Shown here: positions 12,231-24,132 of the stretch, one piece after another
Layout of the letters: the number at the start of each line of letters is the position of its first letter
Position numbering within the stretch: position 1 is the stretch's first letter
Assembly: GCA_036897625.1 (NCBI GenBank)
Contig: JAYMTA010000082.1
Coordinates: forward strand, 1 to 44,086
DNA from: Pelargonium cotyledonis
Lineage: Eukaryota > Streptophyta > Magnoliopsida > Geraniales > Geraniaceae
Direction: 5' to 3'
Length of the DNA: 44,086 nt
The notes under the pieces: generated by a model
What the model saw: the letters and a program-made list of their open reading frames with translations, nothing else
Told to the model about the DNA's origin: nothing
The model's database searches: none
Made by a program: the position numbers and the translations under genes

Positions 12231-15200
12231 ATGCGCAACTCCAACAAGCTGGTGGGTCTCCTCCTCATCGGCTGCGCCAAGACTCTCTCTGCCCACCACC
12301 GCCGTCTCTCCAACTCGCGCCACCTCTTACTCCTCCCCACCGCCTCCTCACTCTCTCAGTCTAGATTCTTCCCCCCAACCCGGAGCTTCTGCGGCCACAC
12401 CGCCGAGCAGTTCTCCGACGATGAATACGAGCAAGAATTCGATCGCCAAAAGGTATGTGCTCTTGCTCTTGATATTGTTTGGGTGCTCAGGGAGTGTGGG
12501 AAATGATCTTTTTTTCTTACGCGTTATTGGAACGAGTTATTACAGATGCGAGCTTTGATAGTAGAGTCTTAGGTAATGCATTGGGGAAAAATGTAGGAAC
12601 TTCGGTAAAGTAGAATGAATTTTAGTGTTGCAATTGTCATATCTTTATCACTGTTGTTGATTTAGCATGGGAAATCAACCATTTTTCCTCCTCTGAAGCT
12701 AAGTTTTCTATTTTCCCTGAACATATTAGCTTGCTAATTTTTGTATGCTTCAAGATGATTTTTTATTTTATTTTTTGTAATAGAGACCAATAGCAATGGC
12801 ATTGATTGCTTGGTTAATGAGGAATGGAGGAAAGTTGGGTCTGAGTTCTCCTTTTGGTTTTGTAAGCATGGAGATTGGAATTTCTTTGTCTTCTATTTAC
12901 TTAGATACTAAGAATTGAAACATTTAAGAATGATTTTCCCCCTTCACTGAGATTTTGATTGGCATTCTATTTGTGTCTGTTTTTGTCGACAAGTTATTGA
13001 GGCCCAAGTATTGGCTATGCTTGTGCTTGGTCTATGTGTCATTTCTGTTGAAGAAAGTAAATAAGCTCAGTCCTTAAGTTAGTATATAACTTATCAGTTT
13101 GGTTAAAGTTCACTATATTAGTTAATATAATCTCGGTACAAAAGTAACACTATCAAATATAAGTTGGTGGTTCTGAACCGAAAGAGTTTTGGGGTTTTAG
13201 GCATCATCTACAATGGCCAATGTTGATGAATGGAAGTGGAAGCTGGAAAAGCTGTTACACAATGAAAGCAACCAAGAGATCGTGTCCAGAGATAAGAGAG
13301 ATAGGAGAGACTATGAGCAGATTTCAAACCTCGCCAAAAAGATGGGACTCTATAGGTAGAGCACTACATTCTCTATATATCTTATCTAATTGCTGATTGT
13401 TTATATAAATAATTTTGTTTACTGTCTTAACTATTAACTTGCAGTGAAGTTTATGGAAAAGTGGTGGTTGCAAGCAAGGTTCCTCTTCCTAATTACAGGC
13501 CAGATCTCGATGAGAAGCGCCCACAAAGGGAGGTAATAACAGATAAGTTGTGGGAGCTTATGACATTCGTTGATACTTGCAGGAGTAATTTCTTTTAAAA
13601 AGGGAACTCTGATATATTATTTATTTTTTTATTTTTGCATTATCAGGTTGTTTTACCTCTAAGTTTGCAAAGGAGAGTAGAAGGTCTATTGCAGGAACAC
13701 CTTGACAGAATGCAGCTAAGTTCTTCAAGAGCTGGTGAATGCTGTAACAGCAATACAACCATTGAAGATGGGAATATTGTTGAGAATCCAGATTCCTTTA
13801 TAGATGCGTCTGTTATGGAAAAGGTTCTTCAGAGGAAGAGTTTGCGATTGCGCAATATGCAAAGAGCGTGGGAGGTATCATTCACTAACTTCTGATGCTA
13901 TTTGGATTTTTTTTATGCAGTGGAAGTACATGCGTTTTTGAAACAATAGATCCAGGAAATAAAAAATAATCATTATGACTTTTTCCCTCAGTTTGTGTTT
14001 CTGGTTTCCTAGCCTGGTATATGTTAAAATGACAGTTATTCTCTAGCATGAAGCATAGTGTCATTGATTTCTGATCACTTTATTATACCAGAGCAACCTG
14101 TACTCTTTTAATTTTGCTCTTTGTTGTGGATATTTCTTTTTCAACTGTGCTAGGTTGTGATGATGTTATTGCTAGAAAGGGCTAGGGGCCAAGACAACTG
14201 TTTGAAAACACCAAAACTTCGTGTTAAAGTCATATGTTCCTGATCAGGTAACAGGCTGTGACTCGCGATATGATTTGGTAATTTTGTGCTGGGGGAGTTC
14301 TGGTCAATAAGTTGAGTTCCAGAAGTGTGCCAAAAAGGCTAGGTATAATGTTTTATACACAGTAGATAAGCTAAAAGTTCTGAAATATTTATGTTATAAG
14401 AGAATAGTCAAATGTGAACAGTCCTCAACTGTAGTTTTTGATTTTTGGTCACAAATCACGATATCAGTTTGGTTTCTCACAGCAGAATCTTGTCCTTTTG
14501 CGTCCCAGCTTTTGCCTTTCATTTTGTTATAGCATTAACAATTTGAACATTTTATTCGACCATTTTGACTCTTAAAAGTGTATTAAACTTGGGGTCTAGA
14601 GCAGGCTGATAATTTAATACAAGTCAAGATGTTCATGCTGCTTTTATTTGCCTCAGACAATTTACATGGTGGTGACTGGGTTATGTGCTTGACAACGTTG
14701 CATGTCTGCATTTTGTGGTAGTTTCATTTTGCTTGTATGTAAATAACATTGACACAGACTAGATTCAATACTGAAGAAAGAAGGCCGCTTCAGATTTGAT
14801 TTGATATCCAAACACGAAAATGGTAATATGTATTATGAATGAGTTATTTGACTGGAAATTACCATATCAAGTCTTGCTGCAATATACGTATAAGCTGATA
14901 TGGGACTATAAAAGTCATACTGCTTTTGTTGTATGTGTGTAAGTATGGTTTCACTTCTCCTATGCACATAAAACATAAAAACAACTCTAGAGCCCTTGTA
15001 ACTGAAGCCGCAATTATTTGGCATCTGTAAATCTTTTGGAGTTCTTCTCATCTTAGCTGGTAAGGATTATTCTGGTAGTGAATGAGATGTTCATTAGCAC
15101 TTAGGTACATTTATCTTGTCATATTAATTATCTTTTTACTACCTCCAATAGGAATCTCCAGAAGGCAGAAAAATGCTAGAATTTCGTAAATCTCTCCCTG

Positions 15201-18200
15201 CATACAAAGAGAAGGAAAAACTGCTCCAATCAATTGCACAAAATCAGGTTTGTTTATGAATGCCCATAGTGCTTTTCTGTATTTTTCAGTCAACTATGTA
15301 AAACATACTGTAGTTCTTCGTTACAGAAGCATGTTTCTTCAATAGTCTATTCGAGAATCTAGTTGTTTCTTCTTGATCCTTTCATGTTGTGAAGGAGACA
15401 CAATGGTTCTGTATGGAATTGACTCTCCAGCCAGATGTTTTATATTTGAAGATCTGTTGATACAGATGGGCCTAAATTGTGAATGGTTTTGGCATTCCTG
15501 TCGCATGTATTTATCAGTTTTTTTACTATTTTAATTTTTTATTTATAATGCAGGTCGTAGTGATATCTGGTGAGACTGGATGTGGTAAGACCACTCAACT
15601 TCCTCAGTATGTTTTAGAGTCAGAAATAGAATCTGGCCGAGGAGCATTTTGTAGCATAATTTGTACACAGCCTAGAAGAATATCTGCAATGGCTGTTTCA
15701 GAAAGAGTTTCTGCAGAAAGAGGAGAATCTCTTGGAGAAACAGTAAGCCTTGCTTTCTTAATTTGAAGTTTATGGCACAACTCCACGGATACTGGTGGAG
15801 TGGATTTTCATTTGAAGACTTCTTTGTTCATTCTGAAGTACCACAACAGATATTTTTTGGTAGGTGGGTTACAAAGTTCGATTGGAGGGAATGAAAGGGA
15901 AAAATACTCATCTTCTCTTCTGCACCAGTGGTGTTTTACTTCGACGACTATTGAGTGATCACAACCTGGATGGTATAACCCATGTTTTTGTTGATGAAAT
16001 TCATGAGCGTGGCATGAATGAAGGTGCACTTCCGATGTAGTTTTGTCTTTCTTGAAAAACGGTGTAGTTTAATTATTAATCATTTATTGTTTACTTTGGT
16101 GTTCTGTTTTATAGATTTCCTATTGATTGTGTTGAAGGATCTACTACCACGCCGTCGAGATTTGAGATTGATTTTAATGAGTGCAACTCTCAATGCCGAG
16201 TTGTTTTCCAGTTATTTTGGAGCAGCACCAACAATTCATATTCCAGTATGCTAAAACTGTAGTCCTTTCTCAGTTTCATTTATTTACATTACTTAAGTTA
16301 TCCAAGCTGGACGGCTGGATATACGAACTCATTCATTCATTTCTATCTAATTTCATTTTCTTTTAGTTTTGGGGATTTAAGTTGGTTATTTCACCAATGT
16401 GGGCTCCTATGATTAAAAATTATCTGAAATTGGGAGAATTTCTTTCATGGTTACATCAACCAAAAAATCTATCTGTATGCCGTCACTTTTACTGGATGAT
16501 CTGCAACTTTGAGTGTTGTACTCTTACTGTATTGAAACATATCAGGATGAACTTCTGTTTTGAACAAATACAGCCTATCACTTTTAGAGGCTATTTGCTG
16601 CGGGTGGGAAGTTTAATGACTACATTTCTCTTTATTCTAGATAGATAATGCTCCCTGTCCACATATTACCCTCGGGTATTTCCACACTTAACTACTTGAA
16701 AATTGAGACAAGGTGTAGATTAGAAGATTAGAATAGTTTTTCTTTCCAAGTAAACTCTGTTAATTCCAGTATGCTTCCCATGTGATGTTCTAAATGCAGT
16801 TGGTTTAATTCAGGGATTTACACATCCAGTGAGAGCACACTTCTTAGAAGATGTATTGGAGATGACAGGATATAAGTTGACTTCTTCCAACCAAATTGAT
16901 GACTATGGCCAAGAGAAATTGTGGAAGACACAAAGGCAGCTTGTGCCACGGAAAAAGAAAAACCAGATCACTACACTTGTTGAGGTATGGTGATCGGTGA
17001 GAATAGAGTTGGTTCTCATTTTGATATCCTGAATGCTAGAAATGTGCCAGTTTTTGCTAGAACTATGAATCTTTGGGAAGATCTTTTCTTTGTCTTATAT
17101 GAATCATGTGATCCAGTTTCCGTGATTTTCCTTCTTGAAAGTAAAATAATAAGCAAATATGGTCCAGCATATTTCATTCCTAGAGATCTTACCATGGTTG
17201 GAAATTTTCATAGATATTGTATATGACATTCTGAAGGCTGTGGTTTGATAATAGTTATCTTTTAATTGTTGAACAGGATGCTCTAAATAAGTCGAACTTC
17301 AGCCATTATAGCTCCGGGACACGTGATTCTCTGGCATGCTGGGCTCCAGATTGCATAGGATTTAATCTTATTGAGGCTGTTCTATGCCACATATGTCGGA
17401 AAGAGCGGCCAGGTGCTGTGTTAGTATTTATGACTGGATGGGAGGATATTAGCTGTATGAGGAACCAACTGAAAGCTCATCCTCTCCTTGGAGATCCTAA
17501 CAGGGTTTTACTCCTGACATGCCATGGTTCAATGGCAACCTCTGAACAGGTTGGATGGATGATGATTGATTGTGCTTAGGATTTGTATTAAGATAAACAT
17601 ATTTCAAAACATATTTTCTAGTTGTTGACAGCCAACTCAACTAAAAGTTTAATCTAATAGTTGAAGGCCCTTTTTAACATGAACATGTCTTTTTCTTGCC
17701 TTGTGCTAAAATTTTTGTATAATTGAATAAGGGTGGCGGAAGTTCGACTTGAACTTTTAACCTTTATGTCAACAAGACTCTGATACCATGTTGAGAACCA
17801 ACTCAACTAAAAGTGTAAGTTGATAGGTGAAGGCCCAATTTATTTTTTATACTTATAATGTTGTTTCTCTTGCTTATCCTTGCTGATTATGTAGGAGCTG
17901 CTTTTTAAACATTATTGGCAGTGTATAGTTGGCTGTCTTGAATCTCATGAAAATATTATATAATTATTTTTAATTGTTTCTTTAGGAAAATGCTACATGA
18001 ACGTGCATGTTAGATATCTTAGTAGTGGCAATCGGTGAACGAGATTTATTGTGAAATATCATATCATAAAAATAAACTTGGAAGTTTCTGCTGTCAGGCT
18101 AGCTTCTACTTCATCTTCAAGTCCAGTTGCCTTAATTGGATGTGTTGCCTCATTGAAAAAATCTATCCTGGGTACTGATTGCATATCATATTATTTACTG

Positions 18201-21200
18201 TCTTGTATCTTTTGATTCCTGCAGAAACTTATATTTGAAAACCCACCTCCTAATATACGTAAAGTAATTCTTGCTACAAATATGGCGGAGGCAAGCATTA
18301 CAATCAATGATATAGTTTTTGTGGTTGATTGTGGGAAAGCAAAGGAGACCTCATACGATGCTTTAAATAATACGCCGTGCCTACTACCTTCATGGATATC
18401 TCAAGCATCTGCTCGGCAAGTAAGTCTTCTTACACCCTAGTTCAGTTTATGAAGGTTTTCCCTTACACCTGTCTCCTGCATAATTGCATTATGTGAAAGA
18501 AAATTTGTATCCGTCAGTTCAAACATCACTTGATCGTTGTTACTAAAAAAGAACTATGATTATTTCGAGATGGACTGTCTCCCTGCAAGTAGATGTCTTT
18601 TGCACATTTAAGGAGTTTCCATTATGTAATTGAGAAAATGTTTGGACTGATTTTGAAAACTTGGAATTATATAGTAAAGAGCATTGTACTCCACCTTATA
18701 AGAAATCTTGGAAGTCATTGGCATTTGATCATTAGCTTCCTTTAGACCCTTGAGTTCTTTCTTTATATGACTGTCACTCATATTCAAATGGCCATCTTAA
18801 CCCTTTCTTACATGATATTTGGGGTGCAGAGAAGAGGTAGGGCTGGCCGTGTGCAGCCTGGTGAATGTTATCACTTGTACCCTGGATGTGTTTATGAGGC
18901 TTTTGATGAATATCAACTTCCTGAACTTCTGAGAACTCCATTGAATTCTCTCTGCTTGCAAATAAAGAGCTTACAGGTTGGAAGTATTGGAGAATTCTTG
19001 TCAGCTGCACTTCAGCCACCAAAGTCATTGGCTGTAAGTAATTTGCATGCCTGTCTTTTTTCTGAATCCTTTAATCTGTTTTTGCTTAGTTATTCTGTTA
19101 GTTATGTTGGGTTTTAACTACCGAGAAACGTTATTTGGTGTTCATTCCCATCAATCTGCAGTACATATGCAACAGAGAATAAGAGTGACATGGTAGATAA
19201 CTGATGTTTATTTTGCTTAAGATTTGAAACATATATGACATTTCTTGTATATCTGTTGTTTTATGTTCAAAAGAAGTAGCTTCTATCCCAATAAATATAC
19301 TAACAATTAAGAAGTTATATAGTTTGACCATTTTCTAGAGAACGTTATTTGGTGTTCATTTCCATCAATCTGCAGTACATATGCAACAGAGAATAAGAGT
19401 GACATGGTAGATAACTGATGTTTATTTTGCTTAAGATTTGAAACATATATGACATTTCTTGTATATCTGTTGTTTTATGTTCAAAAGAAGTAGCTTTTAT
19501 CCCAATAAATATACTAACAATTAAGAAGTTATATAGTTTGACCATTTTCTAGAGACTTTGTTTCTGGATGGCAACAAGTTTATGTGCTTATATAAATGAC
19601 ATATACTACAATAAGGGCCAAGTAGGGGAGGAGCCTATAATAGAGGATGCCCTAAATGTATGCTAAACAGCTAGATATTTTATTATTGGTGTATTCTTAC
19701 ATTTCATTTTGTACAGCAGCGTCTACTATATAACTATATAAGCAGCCTCATTTTACATTTGCGTAGATATGCATGATGCAAAAGTTGATTTTGCATGATA
19801 CATGATATACCTATTTTATGTTGTAGCAAGTTAAGTTCTGAATGATACATTATTTTTCTACATTTGATTATTCATCACAAGTCAATGGAACAGATTGAAA
19901 ATTTTGAAGTGGGTGGCAGGTCCAAAATGCTGTTGATTTTCTTAAGATTATTGGGGCTTTGGATGAGAAGGAAAATCTTACGGATCTGGGTTAGTCTCTT
20001 AATTTCTCTGGGAGATGTATAATTGAGCATGTGTCTTTGAAATCTTATGGTTTGTTAACTCTTGTGGTCCCATTTTCTCTCTGCCAGGAAATTTATTGTC
20101 AGTGCTTCCAGTAGATCCTAAGCTGGGAAAAATGCTGATCATGGGTGCTATCTTTCAATGTTTTGATCCTATTCTTACAATTGTGGCTGGGCTTAGTGTC
20201 AAAGATCCTTTCCTTATGCCTCAAGATAAAAAGGATGTGAGTAGGTGTTTGTTTTTGGCTCAACAGAACTTTCATTCGTGCTATGAGATGTATAAGTGTA
20301 TGCTTATTGTTTCAAAATATGGTCAGTTGGCCACGTACTAAAGGGTTGGACTTTTGATACTAATAGATCAATCTTGCTAAGTAGGATTTCACTTGCAAAT
20401 TTATATGTAGCTTATTTTTGTTTTTATTTTTCCTATAAGGGACTTTCTCTATCCATTTTCATCTCTACCCCTCACATGCGAGCCCCATGTATCCTTCAGT
20501 ATCGTGGGCTCAACACTAGCACATTCACCGGCCTTTAAATTTCATCACTCCCCCTCATGTGTAGTCATGTACTTCGACACGTGGGTCATTGTTGGTATGT
20601 ACTCCTGAATGTAGACCAAAGATCATTGATAGAGGCAACATATTAGAGCCAATGCCTAGATTGAAACATGCTTTGATACCATGTGATCCTTCTTGGGTCC
20701 TTCAAGACCTCCCTCATCACCTTCCCCCATGGTCTCATCCTCCTGAGGTGGGGCTTGTGGTGCCGTTGGGCACAAAGTTATACCTTCCTACTCTTCTCAA
20801 GAGCCCCATCCGAAAGTAAGCATCTAGATCAAGACCTCCCTCATCACCTTCCCCATGGACTCATCCTCTTGAGGTGTGGCCTGTGGTGCCACATATATGT
20901 TGAGCACAAGGTTATACCTTCCTACTCTTCTCTGGAGCCCCATCCGAAAGTAAGCGTCCAGACCAAGACTTCCCTCATCACCTTACCCCATGGTCTCATC
21001 CTCCTGATGTGGGGCCTGTGACGCCACATATTCGTTGGGCACAAAGTTATCCTTTCCTACTCCTCTCAGGAGCCCCATCTGAAATAAGCTTCCAGATCAA
21101 CAATGATGGGGTTTTGCCCCTCAGTAAGGACCAAGTTTGTGCCTTTGTGGTGTTTGAGATAAAGATTCTTATTAGGTGCTCAACTATCATAGTAATGAAG

Positions 21201-23512
21201 CCGCCAAAACAATGTTCCCACCTAAGCTTGTTTTTCTCTGATTGAAATTTCTTCCAGAGGAGACCAGTGACGCTAATGCTAGAACCCTGAGAAATATCAT
21301 AGCAAACTTATATCTTGAGGGTTTTGTCATGGACCTGTTCTTGATTTAGCAGATTATAGTTACCATGATAGGTGTAATTGCGCAGCAATTGTACTTTCTC
21401 GTGTTGCTAGGAAACAGCAATGGGTGACTTAGATTTCATCTGAACTCACAATTCTCATTTACTGATAATTTTTTTGAAAATTAGTTAGCCGGGAGAGCAA
21501 AGGCTAGATTCTCTGCGAAAGACTACAGTGATCATATGGCTCTTGTCCGTGCATATGAAGGATGGAAAGAAGCAGAAAAAGAAGGATCGGCCTATGAGTA
21601 TTGCTGGAGAAATTTTCTTTCTGCCCAAACTCTCCAGGCTATCCATTCTCTTCGGAAGCAGTTTAGTTTCATTTTGAAAGAAGCTGGCTTAGTATGTGAA
21701 GATGTAATAATCAACAACAAGTCAAGTCACAACCAGTCACTGGTCCGTGCAATCATATGTTCTGGTCTCTTTCCTGGCATAGCATCAGTAGTGGTAAGCC
21801 ATCTTTCTCTTGAAATGTATTTCTACTGCATTATCCTTCAAATTCTATGAAGCTGAGTTTCAACTATAATTTCTCTAAATATGCAGCACAGAGAAGCATC
21901 TTTGTCTTTTAAAACAATGGAGGATGGCCAAGTTTTAATCTATGCGGTAAGTGTGGAAAGGAAGTATGTACAAATATGGTTAATTTGAGTTTCTTTCTTC
22001 CTCTTTTAATTCATTTCACAGACAAGTAATCATTGATGCATGGTGCATTTGTTTTGGTACTGAGAACTGTTTCTGCTTCAGAATTCCGTTAATGCGGGTT
22101 ACCAGACTATCCCTTACCCATGGTTGGTCTTTGGAGTGAAATTAAAGGTCCATACCGTTTTCATACGTGATTCCACTGGTGTATCGGATTCCATTCTGAT
22201 CCTTTTTGGTGGTACTCTAAGCAGTGGAGCACAGGTAAATTTCTCCATAGATGATCATAATTCTTGATATGCTAAATAATCTTAATTCAAAAAGTTTATT
22301 TTAATAATTATATATCTCCCCTTTTTTCTCCAGGCTGGGCATTTAAAAATATTGGAAGGATACATTGATTTTTTCATGAATCCAAGTTTGGCAGATTGCT
22401 ATTTGAGGCTGAAGGAGGAAGTTGATAAGCTTCTTCAAAAGAAAGTGAGTTTGGAAACCGTCTTTACTTTATATAAGTCCTTAATTGTACCTGCCACAGA
22501 GATACTTGTTGAGATCTGTTTTATCCATTCTAACAAACTTATTTATGACTTCATCTAGTAATTCCATGCAAGAGCTTGTGCTTCTGTAAGAAATATAGTG
22601 TCGCATTTTCATTTTCTTTTTTTTATGCGACTAAAGTCTAGGGTAAGTTGCCCTTTATTTTTGGCATGAATGCACTTGAGAGTTGAGAGAAAGGGATTTG
22701 CTTACACAAAGATGGTTCAGCTAAAGCATCAAAATAGGGGCAGGTATAGACTGATAGCTGTGAACAGTGTTATAAACAATTTTGATTGGTTACTAGAATC
22801 AGGCTGTGTTTAAGACCAAGCTAACCCCTAAAAATTTTATGTGATTCCGGAGCAATTATTTTCTCAACTGAAAAAGAGTGCAAGTGACTCTTTGAACTGG
22901 TATTGTGTTTTTAGTATGTTCCAATGTTTGATACTTTTATTAATATCCAAGTCTATTCACTTCCAAATGTAGAGAAGTTTTAGTTTTGTACTATAAATGC
23001 TGAGTGTTAAATGTCTCCATGCCATTATGCAGCTTCAAAATCCTAGTTTAGATATCTACAAGGAAGGAAAGTACCTGATGCTTGCTGTTCAAGAGCTGGT
23101 ATCAGGGGATCAATGTGAAGGAGGATTTGTTTTTGGTCGTGGTAATATGAGGAAGCCCAGGGAGTCTAGTGACAGCAGATTCTCGAGAGATGGAAAATGT
23201 CCTAAAAACTTGTTACAAATACTGCTGCGGAGGGCTGGACACTCACCTCCAAAATATAAAACGAAGCACCTTACTCATACAAACGAATACCAATCACTGG
23301 CGGAGTTTAAAGGAATGCAGTTTGTTGGGAAGCCCCGAAGTACAAAGCAGCTAGCAGAGAGGGCTGCTGCAGTAGAGGCATTGACATGGTTGACTCATAC
23401 CTCTGATGACAGCTGGGTTGACAACGAAAACATCCCACTCGATGTAACTGAAAATATGGTTAAACTTCTTTATGAGCACAGGAGGTCAAACACAAGGCGG
23501 CGCTCTAGATGA
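12231..23512 (+). CDS. DExH5-like: DEIH-box ATP-dependent RNA helicase, DExH3/DExH5 type, probably organelle-targeted
   Basis: Nineteen exons join in phase to 1147 aa: 12231-12452, 13201-13355, 13445-13532, 13647-13874, 15152-15247, 15554-15742, 15864-16023, 16115-16245, 16814-16984, 17277-17549, 18225-18419, 18830-19033, 19920-19989, 20088-20236, 21485-21793, 21887-21946, 22082-22234, 22334-22444 and 23033-23512. The N-terminus is rich in Arg, Ser and Leu with few acidic residues over about 60 residues, as in a mitochondrial or plastid presequence. Motif I GETGCGKT is near residue 269, motif II DEIH at 370-373, SAT at 402-404 and motif [10 protein letters not shown] at 636-643. HA2 and OB-fold regions follow ([32 protein letters not shown]), then a double-stranded-RNA-binding-like C-terminus at about 1043-1117 ([13 protein letters not shown]). 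The family unwinds RNA 3'-5'. Length and neighbours point to DExH5; DExH3 is the alternative. Confidence 0.93.
17623..17895 (-). mobile_element. TRIM-like / LTR retroelement fragment in helicase intron 10
   Basis: Two diverged direct repeats start at 17623 and 17789, both beginning TGTTGA and sharing CCAACTCAACTAAAAG, GTTGA/AGGTGA and GAAGGCCC. Immediately left of the right copy, ACTCTGATACCA is, on the minus strand, TGGTATCAGAGT, matching the initiator-Met tRNA primer-binding site of plant LTR elements. This gives LTR, very short interior with PBS, LTR, in minus orientation, with no coding capacity. Exact ends and target-site duplication were not determined, and it may be a truncated remnant. 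Confidence 0.55.
19127..19554. repeat. 214-bp perfect-length tandem duplication in helicase intron 12
   Basis: Copy 1 (19127-19340) and copy 2 (19341-19554) each start AACGTTATTTGGTGTTCATT and end ACCATTTTCTAGAG. I count only two substitutions between them, so the duplication is recent. The short open frames inside each copy are duplicates of each other and are not genes. Each copy carries CTGCAG, which could act as a cryptic 3' splice site. Confidence 0.92.
20682..21096. repeat. Three-copy ~130-bp tandem repeat in helicase intron 14
   Basis: Units at about 20703-20829, 20830-20963 and 20964-21096 each start CAAGAC(C/T)TCCCTCATCACC, contain CATGG(T/A)CTCATCCTC and AGCCCCATC, and end near CCAGAT or CTAGAT. 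They differ by substitutions and small indels. Just upstream, TTTGATACCATGTGA (about 20673-20687) reads TGGTATCAAA on the minus strand, like an LTR primer-binding site. The tandem array may therefore be part of an old LTR. This block is more GC-rich than the surrounding intron. Confidence 0.75.
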
Positions 23513-23902
23513 CGGGTTATGATCAGAAGAGAAGTGGTATGTTGCAACACTGCCCTCTGACCTGAAATTCTTCAAGTGTCTTATTTTTTGTGATGTATCT
23601 GATGCATTGTTGTGAGGGATGAGTAGTTGGTCACACACCACTGTTCAATCTATTTAATCTGTTGTTAGACTGCCTAAATTGGTCATTATGCTACTGCTTT
23701 AGCTACTAGGAATCCCGTTTTTGAAGGTTATAGACTCAGAAGCATGTTAGTGATGTAGATTTTTTTTTTTTTTTTTGAAACCAGTGTAGATTTCTTAGAT
23801 CTGGATGTTGACATTATAAGAAGAAGAAAGTTTGTTATTCAGCAACAAAATAAGCCATACCAGTTTTTGTATGCATCGGAAAATTCTTGAAGGTTGTGTT
23901 TG

Positions 23903-24132
23903 AAATCATGATTTTGGATACTCTTATTCGGGTTCAAAGTCTTGCTTTTTCACTAGTTTCCTGCATTGATCATTCTTTTAATGTCGATTTCAATTTTTCG
24001 TTATGGGTGGCCGGACCTTTGTCTTGTTTATGCTAAGGTCGGTGTTCTTTTCGTTGTACTTTTATTTGCAACCCGCTTTGAGATTTTTGAATAAAAGATA
24101 CCGCTTATTTATATTAAAAAAATCATGATTTT
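23903..24132 (+). mobile_element. 5'-truncated non-LTR retroelement tail with target-site duplication
   Basis: The 13-bp sequence AAATCATGATTTT occurs at 23903-23915 and 24120-24132, flanking about 204 bp that ends in a short A-run. The interior carries GGTGGCCGGACCTTTGTCTT and a final AATAAAAGATACCGCTTATTT, which resembles plant LINE 3' ends. The layout fits target-primed insertion just downstream of the helicase stop. No reverse-transcriptase coding remains. Confidence 0.6.

Noticed and set aside
19131-19545. Two near-identical 66-codon open frames on the minus strand
   Set aside because: They are the same non-coding intron sequence duplicated by the 214-bp tandem event.
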